Counted from the first letter of the stretch, positions 16,551-24,911 are shown. The stretch is DNA of 64,000 nucleotides from Bradyrhizobium diazoefficiens (GCF_018131015.1 NZ_JAFCJJ010000015.1:106160-170159), one strand, 5' to 3'. The notes: generated by a model from the sequence alone, not told the origin. Program-made: numbers and translations.

Positions 16551-16571
16551 TATAATGTGATTTATCACATT
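16551..16571 (+). promoter_or_regulatory. Promoter -10 with overlapping palindromic operator
   Basis: TATAAT at 16551-16556 overlaps the perfect inverted repeat AATGTGAT-TT-ATCACATT at 16554-16571 (8-bp arms, 2-base spacer). This sits just before the HNH gene and the long plus-strand operon. The half-site TGTGAT resembles CRP/FNR-family targets, but the spacing (TGTGA-N4-TCACA) is shorter than the CRP consensus. A repressor bound here would block the -10. No clear -35 is seen. Confidence 0.5.
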
Positions 16572-16593
16572 GACGCAAATGTCAGGAGGACGG

Positions 16594-16911
16594 TTGCGGT
16601 ACCGCAAGTACATCGAAAGCGACGCCTGGCGTTCGAACCCGGCCAGACTGGCCGAACTCGCCGCCTCGCGCGGACGTTGCCGGCTCTGCTCGGCTCGGTC
16701 CTCGCGCGGCTGGCGTCTCGAGGTGCACCATTCGACCTACCGCCGGTTCGGCCGCGAACGCCGCGGCGATCTGATCGCGCTCTGCAGCATGTGTCATCGC
16801 GACGTCGAATGCTTCCTGCGCCGGCGCCGCTACGCCAACCGCCGCCCCGTGCGCCGGGACGTCGTCCGCCTGCACGATTTTCGCCGCCCGCTCATCGACC
16901 CTACCCGCTAG
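16594..16911 (+). CDS. HNH-endonuclease-like protein
   Basis: About 105 residues. A zinc-bound HNH motif is visible: CRLCSARSSRGWRLEVHHST (first CxxC pair and the HH), then GDLIALCSMCHRDVE (second CxxC and His). This is the layout of small phage-type HNH endonucleases. N-terminal YRKYIESDAWRS is also typical. The start is uncertain: TTG 16594 follows AGGAGGA closely and is preferred, with ATG 16579 as alternative. First gene of the operon behind the palindromic operator. May nick or cut DNA; target unknown. Confidence 0.75.
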   Translation: MRYRKYIESDAWRSNPARLAELAASRGRCRLCSARSSRGWRLEVHHSTYRRFGRERRGDLIALCSMCHRDVECFLRRRRYANRRPVRRDVVRLHDFRRPLIDPTR

Positions 16912-16927
16912 ATTGGAACCAGCTTTC

Positions 16928-17500
16928 ATGGAATGCGAGACAATCAAACTGCGCCTAATCGGCACGAAGAGACTGATCATGCACAACGGCCAATTGGCGG
17001 ATCCGCTGTCGGACGCGACCAAGGCGCTCGCTCGCCTCACCTCCAAGCGCGTCAAAACTGAAGCCGATCACCTCGAGATCGGGCGCATCGAGTGGAACGG
17101 CAGCCTCTGGCTCGACAGCGGCCGCCCGTGCGTCCCGGCGGAAGCCTTGATCGCGACCTTCGTGGCCGCTGCCAAGACCCGCAAGCGCGGCGACGAAGCT
17201 CGCGCTGGACTCGTCGTAATGGAGAATGCGCCGCTCGACTATCCTGGCTCGAAGGATCTGGACCATCTCTGGCTGGACCAGGCGTACCGCCTGCGCACGT
17301 CCGTGAGAGTGAGGGGCGCGCGCACCATGCGCACCAGACCCCGCTTCGACGACTGGAGCCTGAAATTCGTAGCGAGGTACCTGCCCACGGTGCTCGACCG
17401 CGACGAAGTGATCGAGCTCTACCGCATTGCCGGTTTCATGAAGGGGCTCGGAGACTGGCGCCCGCTCAACGGCACATTCGAGGTCGAGGTAATCGCATGA
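16928..17500 (+). CDS. Phage/plasmid-type protein of unknown function
   Basis: 190 residues from ATG 16928: begins with a beta-rich segment IKLRLIGTKRLIMHNGQLAD, then PLSDATKALARLTSKRVKTE and IGRIEWNGSLWL. The arrangement 'MHNG.LADPL...TK.L...TSKR.KTE.D..E..R.EW.G.L' followed by 'P...I.A....AAK..R' is one I associate with phage and plasmid proteins of unknown function. No catalytic residues stand out. Its last four bases ATGA overlap the start of the next gene, so translation is probably coupled. Confidence 0.7.
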   Translation: MECETIKLRLIGTKRLIMHNGQLADPLSDATKALARLTSKRVKTEADHLEIGRIEWNGSLWLDSGRPCVPAEALIATFVAAAKTRKRGDEARAGLVVMENAPLDYPGSKDLDHLWLDQAYRLRTSVRVRGARTMRTRPRFDDWSLKFVARYLPTVLDRDEVIELYRIAGFMKGLGDWRPLNGTFEVEVIA

Positions 17501-18018
17501 AGGATTCACGGGCGGGGTGTGCTCCGGCGAGCCATGGTGTGCTCCGGCGTGGCGAGGAGGGAGGCGTCGTCAGGCGGCGCCTCCCGGCTCGACGCAAGGA
17601 TTCGTGGCTGGAGACGGTGATGATGGCGTGGACGCCGGTCGCAGTCGTGCGCCGGCATCCGGTGCGCTACTGGCGGCACCATCTCGCGCAAGACTACGAC
17701 GTACGCACCATCCGACGCATGCGCGGCTGTCTCGCCAAGATCAACCTACCAGCGGAGACGCGCTGGCGCGACGCCGCCACGGGGGACGCGGCCGCCGCGA
17801 TCGGCGTCGCTATCGGGGTGGCTATCCGCATGCGCGAGGTGGATACGGATCCTTTCGAACTCGACGCCGCAATGACCGCACTGGCCATCTGCTCGTTCGC
17901 AGGCAGCGAGGCCGCACGCGTCGTGATGGCGAATATGCTGCGCCGGCTGCCGAGCGGCGGTGAGGTGGAGGTCCGCATTGCCGATTCGTGGCTCGATCGG
18001 GAAGTGTCCCATGGCTAA
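17497..18018 (+). CDS. Hypothetical protein in HNH/FtsH-like operon
   Basis: 173 residues, starting at the ATGA overlap with the previous gene. The first ~40 residues are basic and contain a near-tandem 20-base duplication (the 14-mer GGTGTGCTCCGGCG occurs at 17516 and again at 17536), so the conserved protein may start later, near MMAWTPVAVVRRHPVRYWRH. The rest is helical (GVAIGVAIRMREVDTDPFEL, AMTALAICSFAGSEAARVVM). No known domain. It overlaps the protease gene by eight bases. Confidence 0.6.
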   Translation: MKDSRAGCAPASHGVLRRGEEGGVVRRRLPARRKDSWLETVMMAWTPVAVVRRHPVRYWRHHLAQDYDVRTIRRMRGCLAKINLPAETRWRDAATGDAAAAIGVAIGVAIRMREVDTDPFELDAAMTALAICSFAGSEAARVVMANMLRRLPSGGEVEVRIADSWLDREVSHG

Positions 18019-20323
18019 AGCCCGCGCGGCGCGGAAAGCCGTTCAGCCGAAGAAGCCGGGGAAGAAATCCGTGCCGTTGGCGAAGGCGCCGGAGGATTTC
18101 GTCGGCCCCTTGGAACGCGAACAGCGCAAGGCCGAGACGATCCGCTGGCAGGCATTGCGTCGGCGCTTCCGCAACGGTGCTCTCGGCGCGGCGGCGGCGC
18201 GCGGATTCCGCTCCGACGACGAACGCGAGTTCTCGATAGACATCAAATCTTTTGACGGCGACCAGGACCGCTTCGCCCGCCGGGCCGATGCCCGAGGACG
18301 CGGTATGTCCGGCGCCCACGACGTAGCCGCCAGGCTGATGCTGGCGGCCGCGATCGACGGAAGCGAGGGCTTGGTCGGCGAACTGCGCTTTGGCGGGCCG
18401 GTCGTTGCCTTCGACGTCGCCGATCCGTTCGACCTAGAGACGGTCGAAGCGTGCTGGCAGGAAGTGATCTTCGGCGAGGACGCCGGAAAGACATCGTCGG
18501 TCGGATCGAAGAAGACACTCTACCCGGTACAGGACCCGCGGGGGTTCCACATTGTCATCAAGGAATTGCCGAAGACGATCTCCGGCATCACGCGCCAGAA
18601 AGAGGCGTTGGCCGCGCTCGCGGCGGCGCGCCCCATCATCGCGCTCTCGCCGGACGCCGCGACCCATCTTCCGGACGCGCTGCTGCGCGCCGGCGTGACG
18701 CGCCTGACGCTCGGACCGCTCGCGCCGCGCACGATCGCGGAGACGATCCGGATCGTGACCGGCGAGAAGGCGCGCACGGCGATCGAGCCCGAGGTCGCCG
18801 CGCGCACGGGTCTCGCCGAGATCGGCATCGCGGTGCGGTTCGACCGCTCGGCCGCCGAATGCGTCTCGCGGCTGCGTCGCCTGGCCTCGGCGAAGGTGCG
18901 CGACAGCGACAGCCGGGATCTGACGCTCGACCAGATCCACGGATTGCCCGAAGACGCGCTCGAGTGGACCCGGGGATTCTTGCGCGATATCGAATCGTTC
19001 AGGAACGGTGGCCCTTGGCTCGCGGATACCGGCGTCGTGTGGAACGGCCCCAGCGGCGTCGGTAAAACCACGCTGGTTCGCTGTTTGGCACGCGAAGCGA
19101 AGTGCGAGCTCCTTGTCACTGGGCACACGCGCTGGCAGTCGCATGCCGACGGCCATCTTGGCCACTTTTTGAGACTGATGACCGCCGATTTCGCGGAAGC
19201 GAAAAGACGCTCAGAAATTGCATCAACCAGAGGAGGGAGTGGCTGCGTCATACTATTTGTGGATGAATTAGACAGCTTCTCCGATCGCGCGTCGCTCACC
19301 CATTCTCACCGGTCGTACGAAACTGCGACGATCAACGGCTTCATTGCCTGCTGCGATGGCCTGGGCGGTGCCGACGGGAATATCGGACTTTCCGACGGCC
19401 GCGACTATCGCAAGCCGCGGATCGTGCTGATGGGCGCGACCAACGACTACCGCCGCTGCGATCCGGCGGTGCTGAGGTCGGGCCGCTTCAACAGAGTGAT
19501 CACGATTCCGCTGCCCGATGCCGATGCGCTCGAAGCCATGATGCGCGTGCGGCTCGGCCGCGATCTCGAGGACGAGGATCTCACGGATCTCGCGCTGATG
19601 GCGGCGGGATTCACCGGCGCCGACATCGAACGCGTGGTGAACGACGCGCGCCGTCTGGCGCGCCATGCGAACGTCCCGCTCGAGCTGGAGCATCTCAAGC
19701 GGGCGTTCGGCGATCGCGAGCTCTCCGCCGCACGCCGCGAACGCGTGGCGGTGCACGAAGGCGCGCACATCCTCGTCGACGTCATGCTGCACGGCCCCGA
19801 GGGTGCGTACGCGACGATGACGACCGTGGGCAACCGCCTCGCCGGCGCATTCAGGCTGAAGAACGAAGACGCGCACGGCACGTTCGGCGATCACTTCCGC
19901 ACCCTGATGGTCCTGCTCGCCGGCCGCGCGGGAGAGGCCGCCAAATTCGGGGCGCCGAGCGATGGCGGAGGCGGAAGCCTCGGTAGCGATCTGCAGCAAG
20001 CGACCAGCGAGGCATGCGCCATGGCGGCATCGTTCGGCATCGCGGGTCCGCCGATATTCCTGGATTCGGCCGAGAATACGCAGCGGCTACTGTCCTTTCC
20101 CGAAGTCAGGACCGCGGTGGTCCGACTGCTGTCGCAGGCCGAACAGGCCAGCGCCAAACTGATCGCGGGAAATCGCGCGGCGCTGGACGAGATCGCCGCG
20201 CGGCTGGGCGCCGACGGCCGCATCGACGGCGCGAGCGTCGCTTCCATCCTCGCCGCGCACGGCACAAAGGCACCACTCGCCCTTTCGGAATTCGCCACGC
20301 TCGCCGGAAAGGACCAGACATGA
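18011..20323 (+). CDS. Soluble FtsH-like AAA+ metalloprotease
   Basis: 770 residues. The first ~340 are charged and helical, with no membrane segment. AAA+ module: Walker A GPSGVGKT (about 346-353), Walker B VILFVDELDSF (about 413-423), sensor/arginine-finger region MGATNDYRRCDPAVLRSGRF (about 477-496). AAA lid: FTGADIERVVNDARRLA. Then an M41 peptidase-like domain with the zinc motif HEGAH (His582, Glu583, His586) and a likely third ligand in GSDLQQATSEA. True FtsH is a membrane hexamer that degrades proteins with ATP; this version lacks the transmembrane part and lies in a mobile-element operon. Target unknown. Overlaps the next gene by ATGA. Confidence 0.82.
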   Translation: MAKARAARKAVQPKKPGKKSVPLAKAPEDFVGPLEREQRKAETIRWQALRRRFRNGALGAAAARGFRSDDEREFSIDIKSFDGDQDRFARRADARGRGMSGAHDVAARLMLAAAIDGSEGLVGELRFGGPVVAFDVADPFDLETVEACWQEVIFGEDAGKTSSVGSKKTLYPVQDPRGFHIVIKELPKTISGITRQKEALAALAAARPIIALSPDAATHLPDALLRAGVTRLTLGPLAPRTIAETIRIVTGEKARTAIEPEVAARTGLAEIGIAVRFDRSAAECVSRLRRLASAKVRDSDSRDLTLDQIHGLPEDALEWTRGFLRDIESFRNGGPWLADTGVVWNGPSGVGKTTLVRCLAREAKCELLVTGHTRWQSHADGHLGHFLRLMTADFAEAKRRSEIASTRGGSGCVILFVDELDSFSDRASLTHSHRSYETATINGFIACCDGLGGADGNIGLSDGRDYRKPRIVLMGATNDYRRCDPAVLRSGRFNRVITIPLPDADALEAMMRVRLGRDLEDEDLTDLALMAAGFTGADIERVVNDARRLARHANVPLELEHLKRAFGDRELSAARRERVAVHEGAHILVDVMLHGPEGAYATMTTVGNRLAGAFRLKNEDAHGTFGDHFRTLMVLLAGRAGEAAKFGAPSDGGGGSLGSDLQQATSEACAMAASFGIAGPPIFLDSAENTQRLLSFPEVRTAVVRLLSQAEQASAKLIAGNRAALDEIAARLGADGRIDGASVASILAAHGTKAPLALSEFATLAGKDQT

Positions 20324-20865
20324 CCGCGCTTCCTCCGCTCCCGCCCGCCCGCCGCAAAAGCCTCGCGCCGCGCGATCCTGGCCGCCGCAACGACATCCTT
20401 CGCCGCGGCGTGCTCGACGCGCTGAACCGGTCCGGCCGCTACCGGGTCGTCGTCAACGCGCGCGTTCCGGTCTCCTCCGCCGCGCGCACCGCCGTTCGCC
20501 GCTCGGGCGGCCGCTACCTCGCCGCGTCGCTGCCCGCCGAAGGCGCGGGCGAGACCGTGGTCGTCGATCTGGTCGTCGACGCCGCCGGGCGCTGGGCCGG
20601 CGCATTCGCGTTCGCCGGCCGCGGCGCGGTGTCGTCGCTGGCGCGCAGGAAGATCGAGGACGACCTGCGCGCCGCCGAGCTCCTCCTGCGCTCGCATCTC
20701 GCCGCGACGCTCGACGTAGCGGTCGATACGGTGACGGTCGGCATCATCGACCACGCGGCCGACCCGGAAGCGTGCGACGACATCACCATCGCCGCGGCGG
20801 AGATCGAGGACAGCTTCGGCATCGTCTTCCCCGTCCTCGAGTCCTTCGGCTTGTCCGGCGGCTGA
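20320..20865 (+). CDS. Hypothetical protein coupled to the FtsH-like protease
   Basis: 181 residues starting at the ATGA overlap with the protease stop. N-terminus is basic and Pro-rich (PPARRKSLAPRDPGRRNDIL). Then a strand-rich segment GETVVVDLVVDAAGRWAGAF, a helix SSLARRKIEDDLRAAELLLR, and an acidic end (DDITIAAAEIEDSFGIVFPV). The alternation of strands and helices gives a compact alpha/beta protein, but no nuclease or transferase residues can be confirmed. The tight coupling suggests a substrate adaptor or partner of the protease; that is a guess. Confidence 0.65.
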   Translation: MTALPPLPPARRKSLAPRDPGRRNDILRRGVLDALNRSGRYRVVVNARVPVSSAARTAVRRSGGRYLAASLPAEGAGETVVVDLVVDAAGRWAGAFAFAGRGAVSSLARRKIEDDLRAAELLLRSHLAATLDVAVDTVTVGIIDHAADPEACDDITIAAAEIEDSFGIVFPVLESFGLSGG

Positions 20866-20984
20866 CGGGCCGGCCGCCGCCGCCCAAGCGTATGCGCACA
20901 CCCCGAACCGATCCTTGAACGCGAGCCCTGCGCGTCCGGATGCCTCCGGCGGCGCCGGCGCGCGGCACGACGAAGGACGCCACC

Positions 20985-21326
20985 ATGGACGACCACCTGC
21001 GCGAAATCCTGCGCCAAGGATTCGGAAATCGGCCGACTGTCCGATTCGCCGAAGCCGCCAAGATGCTGAATTTAGACACAAAATCTCTCAGGAGACTGGT
21101 AGAAGCAGGCCACGTTCCGTTTCGGGTGACCGGAAACGGGCTCCGCCGGATACGGCGGGAATTCACGGTCTCGGACCTCGAAAACTTCTACGCCGGCGCG
21201 GCGACGCGGACGGCGCACGCCACCGGCGTGCGCCGAGCCGGGAACGTGCGCGTCCGTCCTCGTGGCGCCGGCAACGGGAGCTTCCTGGTCAGCTTCGAGA
21301 AAGAAACCACACAGGAGAAGGCATAG
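20985..21326 (+). CDS. Excisionase-like helix-turn-helix protein
   Basis: 113 residues from ATG 20985. A MerR/excisionase-type DNA-binding domain is seen at about 18-70: TVRFAEAAKMLNLDTKSLRR, LVEAGHVPFRVTGNGLRRI, FTVSDLENFYAG. Its C-terminal tail is basic (RRAGNVRVRPRGAG). It ends two bases before the tyrosine recombinase start, the classic position of a recombination directionality factor, so it probably controls integration versus excision or integrase expression. Confidence 0.78.
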   Translation: MDDHLREILRQGFGNRPTVRFAEAAKMLNLDTKSLRRLVEAGHVPFRVTGNGLRRIRREFTVSDLENFYAGAATRTAHATGVRRAGNVRVRPRGAGNGSFLVSFEKETTQEKA

Positions 21327-21328
21327 CC

Positions 21329-22693
21329 ATGAACGCGATGAACCACGACTTCGCCGCCACCGGGGCACTGAACACGCTGCTGCGGGGACGCTTTTACCAC
21401 TACGATATCATGGTCGACGGCGTGAGGTGGCGCGGGTCCACCAAGTGCACCGTTTTCGCCGAAGCTCTCATCGTGACGCAGCGGATCAAGGACCGCCTGC
21501 TCCGCGAGGCGGCCGCCCGCCGCGAGGCCGGGCCCCCGGTCGACGCCACCTTCGACGCCATCGCGGACGCGTGCTGGAAGTCGATCAAGTGCGCCCTGCG
21601 TACCTCCGGCGAGCGCCCCTCGATGCGCGCCCGCCGCCGCGAATTCCTGCGCGTGGTGCTGGCGTTCGGCCCGCAGACCATGGGCTCGCAGCTCGACTAT
21701 CACGCTTTCGTCGAGGTCCGCGACAGGCTCCTGACAGAGCCGGCGCCGGCGCGCAAGCGCGGCCGCCCGCGCAAGAGCGGCGGCAAGGGCATGACGCCGA
21801 AGAGCGTCGGCAATCTGATGAAGACGGCGATGAGGATCCTGGCCTTCGGCGCCACGCGCATGGGCCTGTCGCTGCCGAACCGCCCGCTGCCGCCCTACAC
21901 CGACCTGCTTCCCGTGGTGACGCCGCGCTCGCGCTACCTGCGCGAGGGTTCGGAGCAGCAAAGGCTGCTGGCGCTGCTCGACCCCGACCTCGCCGAAATC
22001 GTCCTCTTCGCGCTCGAGACCGGTTTGCGCTGGAACGAGCTCGCCGGGCTCACCTGGGACGACGTCGACATGGTCGAGGAATCGATCCGGGTTTACCTGA
22101 AGGGCCGCGGCCACGACGAGGTCCCCCACACCGTTTTCTTGTCGGAGACGGCACTCCAGATCCTGGATCGGCGGCGCGCCGGCGCCCAGAGCCAGCACGT
22201 GTTCACCACGAAGGCCGAAGGCGACTGTCGCTTCGACGACATCTTCTATGCGAAGGGCTCGCAGGTGCCCTACACGTACAATCGCATGCACAGGTCGCTC
22301 TCGGCTGCGCTTCGGCAGGCGGGGATCGAGGATTTCGGGTTTCACGATCTGCGCCGGACCGCGGCCCGCCGACTCTGGCTCGACTCCAACATCGAGGTCG
22401 CGGCCGCCTTCCTGGGTCACAAGGATACGTCGACCACCCTCAAATATCTGGGTCTGACGCCGTCCGACGTGCATGCCGCCCAGCGCCAGCGCGCGCTGCA
22501 GCAGGCCCGCCGCCAGGCGGAGATCCGCAAGGCCATCGACGAGGGCCGGCCGGTGCCGGAGCTCGAGGACAAGCGCATCGTGCGCATCCGCGAGCAGTTC
22601 TTGCTGGAGGAGAAGCTGGCGCAGGCCCGCAAGGCGCGCCGCGCGATGGAGCGTCGGCGGCCGCCGGGCAAGGGCAGTGCGCTGGACGTCTGA
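21329..22693 (+). CDS. Tyrosine site-specific recombinase (phage integrase type)
   Basis: 454 residues. Catalytic residues: Arg234 in ETGLRWNELAGL, His339-x-x-Arg342 in HDLRRTAARRL, His364 in FLGHKDTSTTLKYLGL and the nucleophile Tyr373. There is an N-terminal SAM-like core-binding region (about 70-185) with an inserted basic linker ARKRGRPRKSGGKG, and an unusual C-terminal extension (about 380-454) rich in Ala/Arg/Gln, suggesting a coiled coil. GGAG lies a little before the ATG at 21329. Last gene of the plus-strand module and convergent with the KfrA-like gene. Likely mobilises this segment or the island. Confidence 0.93.
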   Translation: MNAMNHDFAATGALNTLLRGRFYHYDIMVDGVRWRGSTKCTVFAEALIVTQRIKDRLLREAAARREAGPPVDATFDAIADACWKSIKCALRTSGERPSMRARRREFLRVVLAFGPQTMGSQLDYHAFVEVRDRLLTEPAPARKRGRPRKSGGKGMTPKSVGNLMKTAMRILAFGATRMGLSLPNRPLPPYTDLLPVVTPRSRYLREGSEQQRLLALLDPDLAEIVLFALETGLRWNELAGLTWDDVDMVEESIRVYLKGRGHDEVPHTVFLSETALQILDRRRAGAQSQHVFTTKAEGDCRFDDIFYAKGSQVPYTYNRMHRSLSAALRQAGIEDFGFHDLRRTAARRLWLDSNIEVAAAFLGHKDTSTTLKYLGLTPSDVHAAQRQRALQQARRQAEIRKAIDEGRPVPELEDKRIVRIREQFLLEEKLAQARKARRAMERRRPPGKGSALDV

Positions 22694-22695
22694 TG

Positions 22696-23781
22696 TCAGC
22701 GCTGGCGGCGGGCGTGCACCCAGCGGTACAGCTCGCCGACCTTCTCGATCCCGCCGTCCTCCGGGACCGCCGCGACCGCGGCGGTCCCTTTTTTCTTGCC
22801 CGGTCCGAACCTCTCCGCGGCGTAGCGGGCCGCCTCCCGCCGAAGCGCGTCGGCCAGAAATCGCTTGCGCACGGCCAGGTGCGCGTCGCCGTGCAGGGCC
22901 TCGATCTCGGGCGCCGACAGCTCTTTTCCCGCCGCCTCGCGCAGGGTCTCCTTGGCGGCCTCCAGGAAGAGCTCCTCGAAGCGGTCGCCGCCGACGCGGC
23001 GCGGCTTCTCCTCGCCCTCGAACCACCACGTCCCGCCCGTCATGAAGATCCTACTGCCCTTCAGCGCGGCGACGACGAGCGCATGCGCCGCCTTCTCCGA
23101 CAGGGGATAGGTGGTCGGTGTATGGAAGCGGGCGAAGATCTCGCGCGAGCGCGCAGGGCGGCCGCGGTCGCACAGAAAGACCGCCACCGCGCGGGCGAAG
23201 CGCGGGTTCGCGGCGCCGGCGTGGTCCGCCGGCCGGACCCGTCTGCGCACCGGGGCCCCGGGCCGCGCGGTGCCGTCGAGAGCCGCCTGCAGGCGGCCGG
23301 CGGCGGTCGAAAGATTTGGTGCGGCGTCGGCCCTCGCGGCTGCTTCGGCAGACCTCCGCAGACCGTGGGCGTGGGCCTGGCCGAGGCGCTTCGCCACGCG
23401 GCCCAGCCTCTCCTCGGCGACCTCCCGGGCGCCGCTGGCGACCATGCTTGCCGCCGGACCGGGCGGCGCCTTGCGCGGCCGGCCGCGCGGGGCGGGCGGC
23501 GGTCCTAGGGCAATCGGCTTCGTAACCGCCGGCGACGGCGGAGCCGGCTTCGGCCGGGCCTGCTGGGCCAGCGGCTGGGCGCCGGCGGTGCGCGCCGCCT
23601 GCCAATCGGCGAAGAACCGGCCGAGCCGGCCGAAGGTGTCGGAGAGGCGCGCGCGCAGGTCCGCCACGGTGACGAGGTGCGCGCTGCCGCGCTCGTCCGC
23701 GAGCATGTCGGCGACCGCGTCGACGCGCGCGCGCGTCGCCTCCGGCAGTGCGGCGCTGTTTCCCGGCAACCTGGCTGGCAT
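22696..23781 (-). CDS. KfrA-like / HARE-HTH DNA-binding protein
   Basis: 361 residues from the preferred ATG at 23781. The N-terminal segment ARVDAVADMLADERGSAHLV ... ADLRARLSDTFGRLGRFFAD looks like the KfrA N-terminal DNA-binding domain of plasmid partition regulators. The middle is Ala/Pro/Arg-rich and disordered, with an AT-hook-like GRPRK. At about 225-285, FARAVAVFLCDRGRPARSRE ... SEKAAHALVVAALKGSRIFM resembles the HARE-HTH winged helix. A long Glu/Arg-rich helix ends the protein. No Shine-Dalgarno is obvious and longer starts exist. Probably a chromatin- or plasmid-type regulator; both domain calls are from pattern only. Confidence 0.55.
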   Translation of the reverse strand: MPARLPGNSAALPEATRARVDAVADMLADERGSAHLVTVADLRARLSDTFGRLGRFFADWQAARTAGAQPLAQQARPKPAPPSPAVTKPIALGPPPAPRGRPRKAPPGPAASMVASGAREVAEERLGRVAKRLGQAHAHGLRRSAEAAARADAAPNLSTAAGRLQAALDGTARPGAPVRRRVRPADHAGAANPRFARAVAVFLCDRGRPARSREIFARFHTPTTYPLSEKAAHALVVAALKGSRIFMTGGTWWFEGEEKPRRVGGDRFEELFLEAAKETLREAAGKELSAPEIEALHGDAHLAVRKRFLADALRREAARYAAERFGPGKKKGTAAVAAVPEDGGIEKVGELYRWVHARRQR

Positions 23782-23955
23782 GGCCAAGGAGCATGCCGGC
23801 GAAAGGTTGGCGTCCGGTTGACGCCGCGTCTGCAGGCTTCGCCGATGCCGGCCGTTCGCCCCGCCCTGCCAGCGCGCCGCGCGTTTCACCCACAGCATCG
23901 GCGCGGGCACCGGATTCCCTTGCGCGGAAGGCGCTGGCGCTCGCGCGCACTTGAC

Positions 23956-24000
23956 GGTTAACTGACGAGGTCCGTTAACCGCGCGCGCGCGCGAGCGCGA
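23956..24000. promoter_or_regulatory. Inverted repeat and alternating GC tract upstream of KfrA-like gene
   Basis: GGTTAAC (23956-23962) and GTTAACC (23974-23980) form perfect 7-bp arms separated by 11 bases. They are followed directly by the alternating purine/pyrimidine tract at 23981-24000 (mainly GC repeats). The repeat lies about 175 bases before the KfrA-like start and within a 325-base stretch without genes. KfrA proteins repress their own promoters at such repeats, so this is a candidate operator; the GC tract could favour Z-DNA. Confidence 0.4.
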
Positions 24001-24106
24001 TTCTGCTTTTCTCCCCCAAAAATAGCGTTTCCCGCCAGCGCCTTGCCGGACCGGCCCCAAGACGGCCCAAAGGACCAATTCGGGAACGAAGGGGAGGAAG
24101 CGGAAT

Positions 24107-24319
24107 CTAGGGGAAATTAATCCGCCGCGAAATCCCCCGCAGCGGCCACGGGGGGACCGCGTCGGGCCGGCCCACCCGCGGCATCGGGGTGGGCGCCCCC
24201 GCACGCTCTCCAAATTGCACACAAAGCCTTCCTCGGCGCTCGAAGAGAAAAATATTCTCTTTTTGCGGTTCGGCTGCTCGGCGCGAATCGGCCTTCCGAG
24301 CCCGCTCTTTCTTCGGCAT
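24107..24319 (-). CDS. Small basic hypothetical protein
   Basis: 70 residues from ATG 24319: MPKKERARKADSRRAAEPQK, then NIFLFERRGRLCVQFGERAG and a Pro/Arg-rich end. A good ribosome site (GGAGGG) lies seven bases before the ATG, the main reason for believing it. The first half is strongly basic, as in small nucleic-acid-binding proteins. It may be co-transcribed with the KfrA-like gene downstream. Function unknown. Confidence 0.4.
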   Translation of the reverse strand: MPKKERARKADSRRAAEPQKENIFLFERRGRLCVQFGERAGAPTPMPRVGRPDAVPPWPLRGISRRINFP

Positions 24320-24521
24320 CAACGTCCCTCCGAAGCGTACGGCGCCAAGGATTCGTAATTGCAGCAGATCCGCCACGCACGGTCACAAGTCCGAGTCATC
24401 GCCCCGTCGCCTCCGGCGCGACGGTGGAAATCTCCGGACGAATATCGAATCCTTGCTCCGCTGGATGGTAGGTTGGGCATGCCAGTCCGCCAGTCCGCCG
24501 TCCGGGACGCGACGCGCCCTC

Positions 24522-24911
24522 ATGCAGGGACCCGACCAATTGAAGAAGCCAACTAAGACCGCCGTGACAAGGAAGGCCGGACCGAAGCGCGCGCCGGGCA
24601 GGAACATCGGCGCCATGCCGAAGGCCGAGGACGCCGAGAGGACCAACAAGCCGTTCGCGGAGAGATTCAGGGAGGGCCGGCTATCGACCGCCGAGATCCT
24701 CGGCGAGAACGTCAAGCGGCTCCGGACCGGACTCGAGCTTAGCCAGGCCGATCTCGCCCGGGCGATCAGGAGCGACCAGTCGGCGATCGGGCTGATCGAG
24801 ATCAAGCGCGCCAACCCGACGCTGCGGACGATGGAAAAGCTCGCGGCGGTGCTGAAGACCACCGTCGTGGATCTTCTGAGCAAGCCGAGCCGGCGGCGGA
24901 CCCGCACCTAG
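24522..24911 (+). CDS. XRE-family helix-turn-helix regulator
   Basis: About 129 residues. The lambda-repressor-like HTH is at the C-terminal end: ILGENVKRLRTGLELSQADL, ARAIRSDQSAIGLIEIKRAN, PTLRTMEKLAAVLKTTVVDL (about 63-122). The N-terminal part is basic and Lys/Pro-rich, and the start is uncertain (ATG 24522 or ATG 24615). It stands before the nuclease-helicase pair and could regulate it, or act as the repressor of a former prophage or ICE. Confidence 0.75.
   Translation: MQGPDQLKKPTKTAVTRKAGPKRAPGRNIGAMPKAEDAERTNKPFAERFREGRLSTAEILGENVKRLRTGLELSQADLARAIRSDQSAIGLIEIKRANPTLRTMEKLAAVLKTTVVDLLSKPSRRRTRT

Noticed and set aside
16554..16571. CRP binding site
   Set aside because: TGTGA and TCACA are separated by 4 bases instead of 6, so it is described only as a palindromic operator.
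21188..23029. Long open frame (about 600 codons) on the minus strand
   Set aside because: It is antisense to the integrase and the HTH gene, and its composition is Arg/Ala/Gly filler; high GC produces such shadows.
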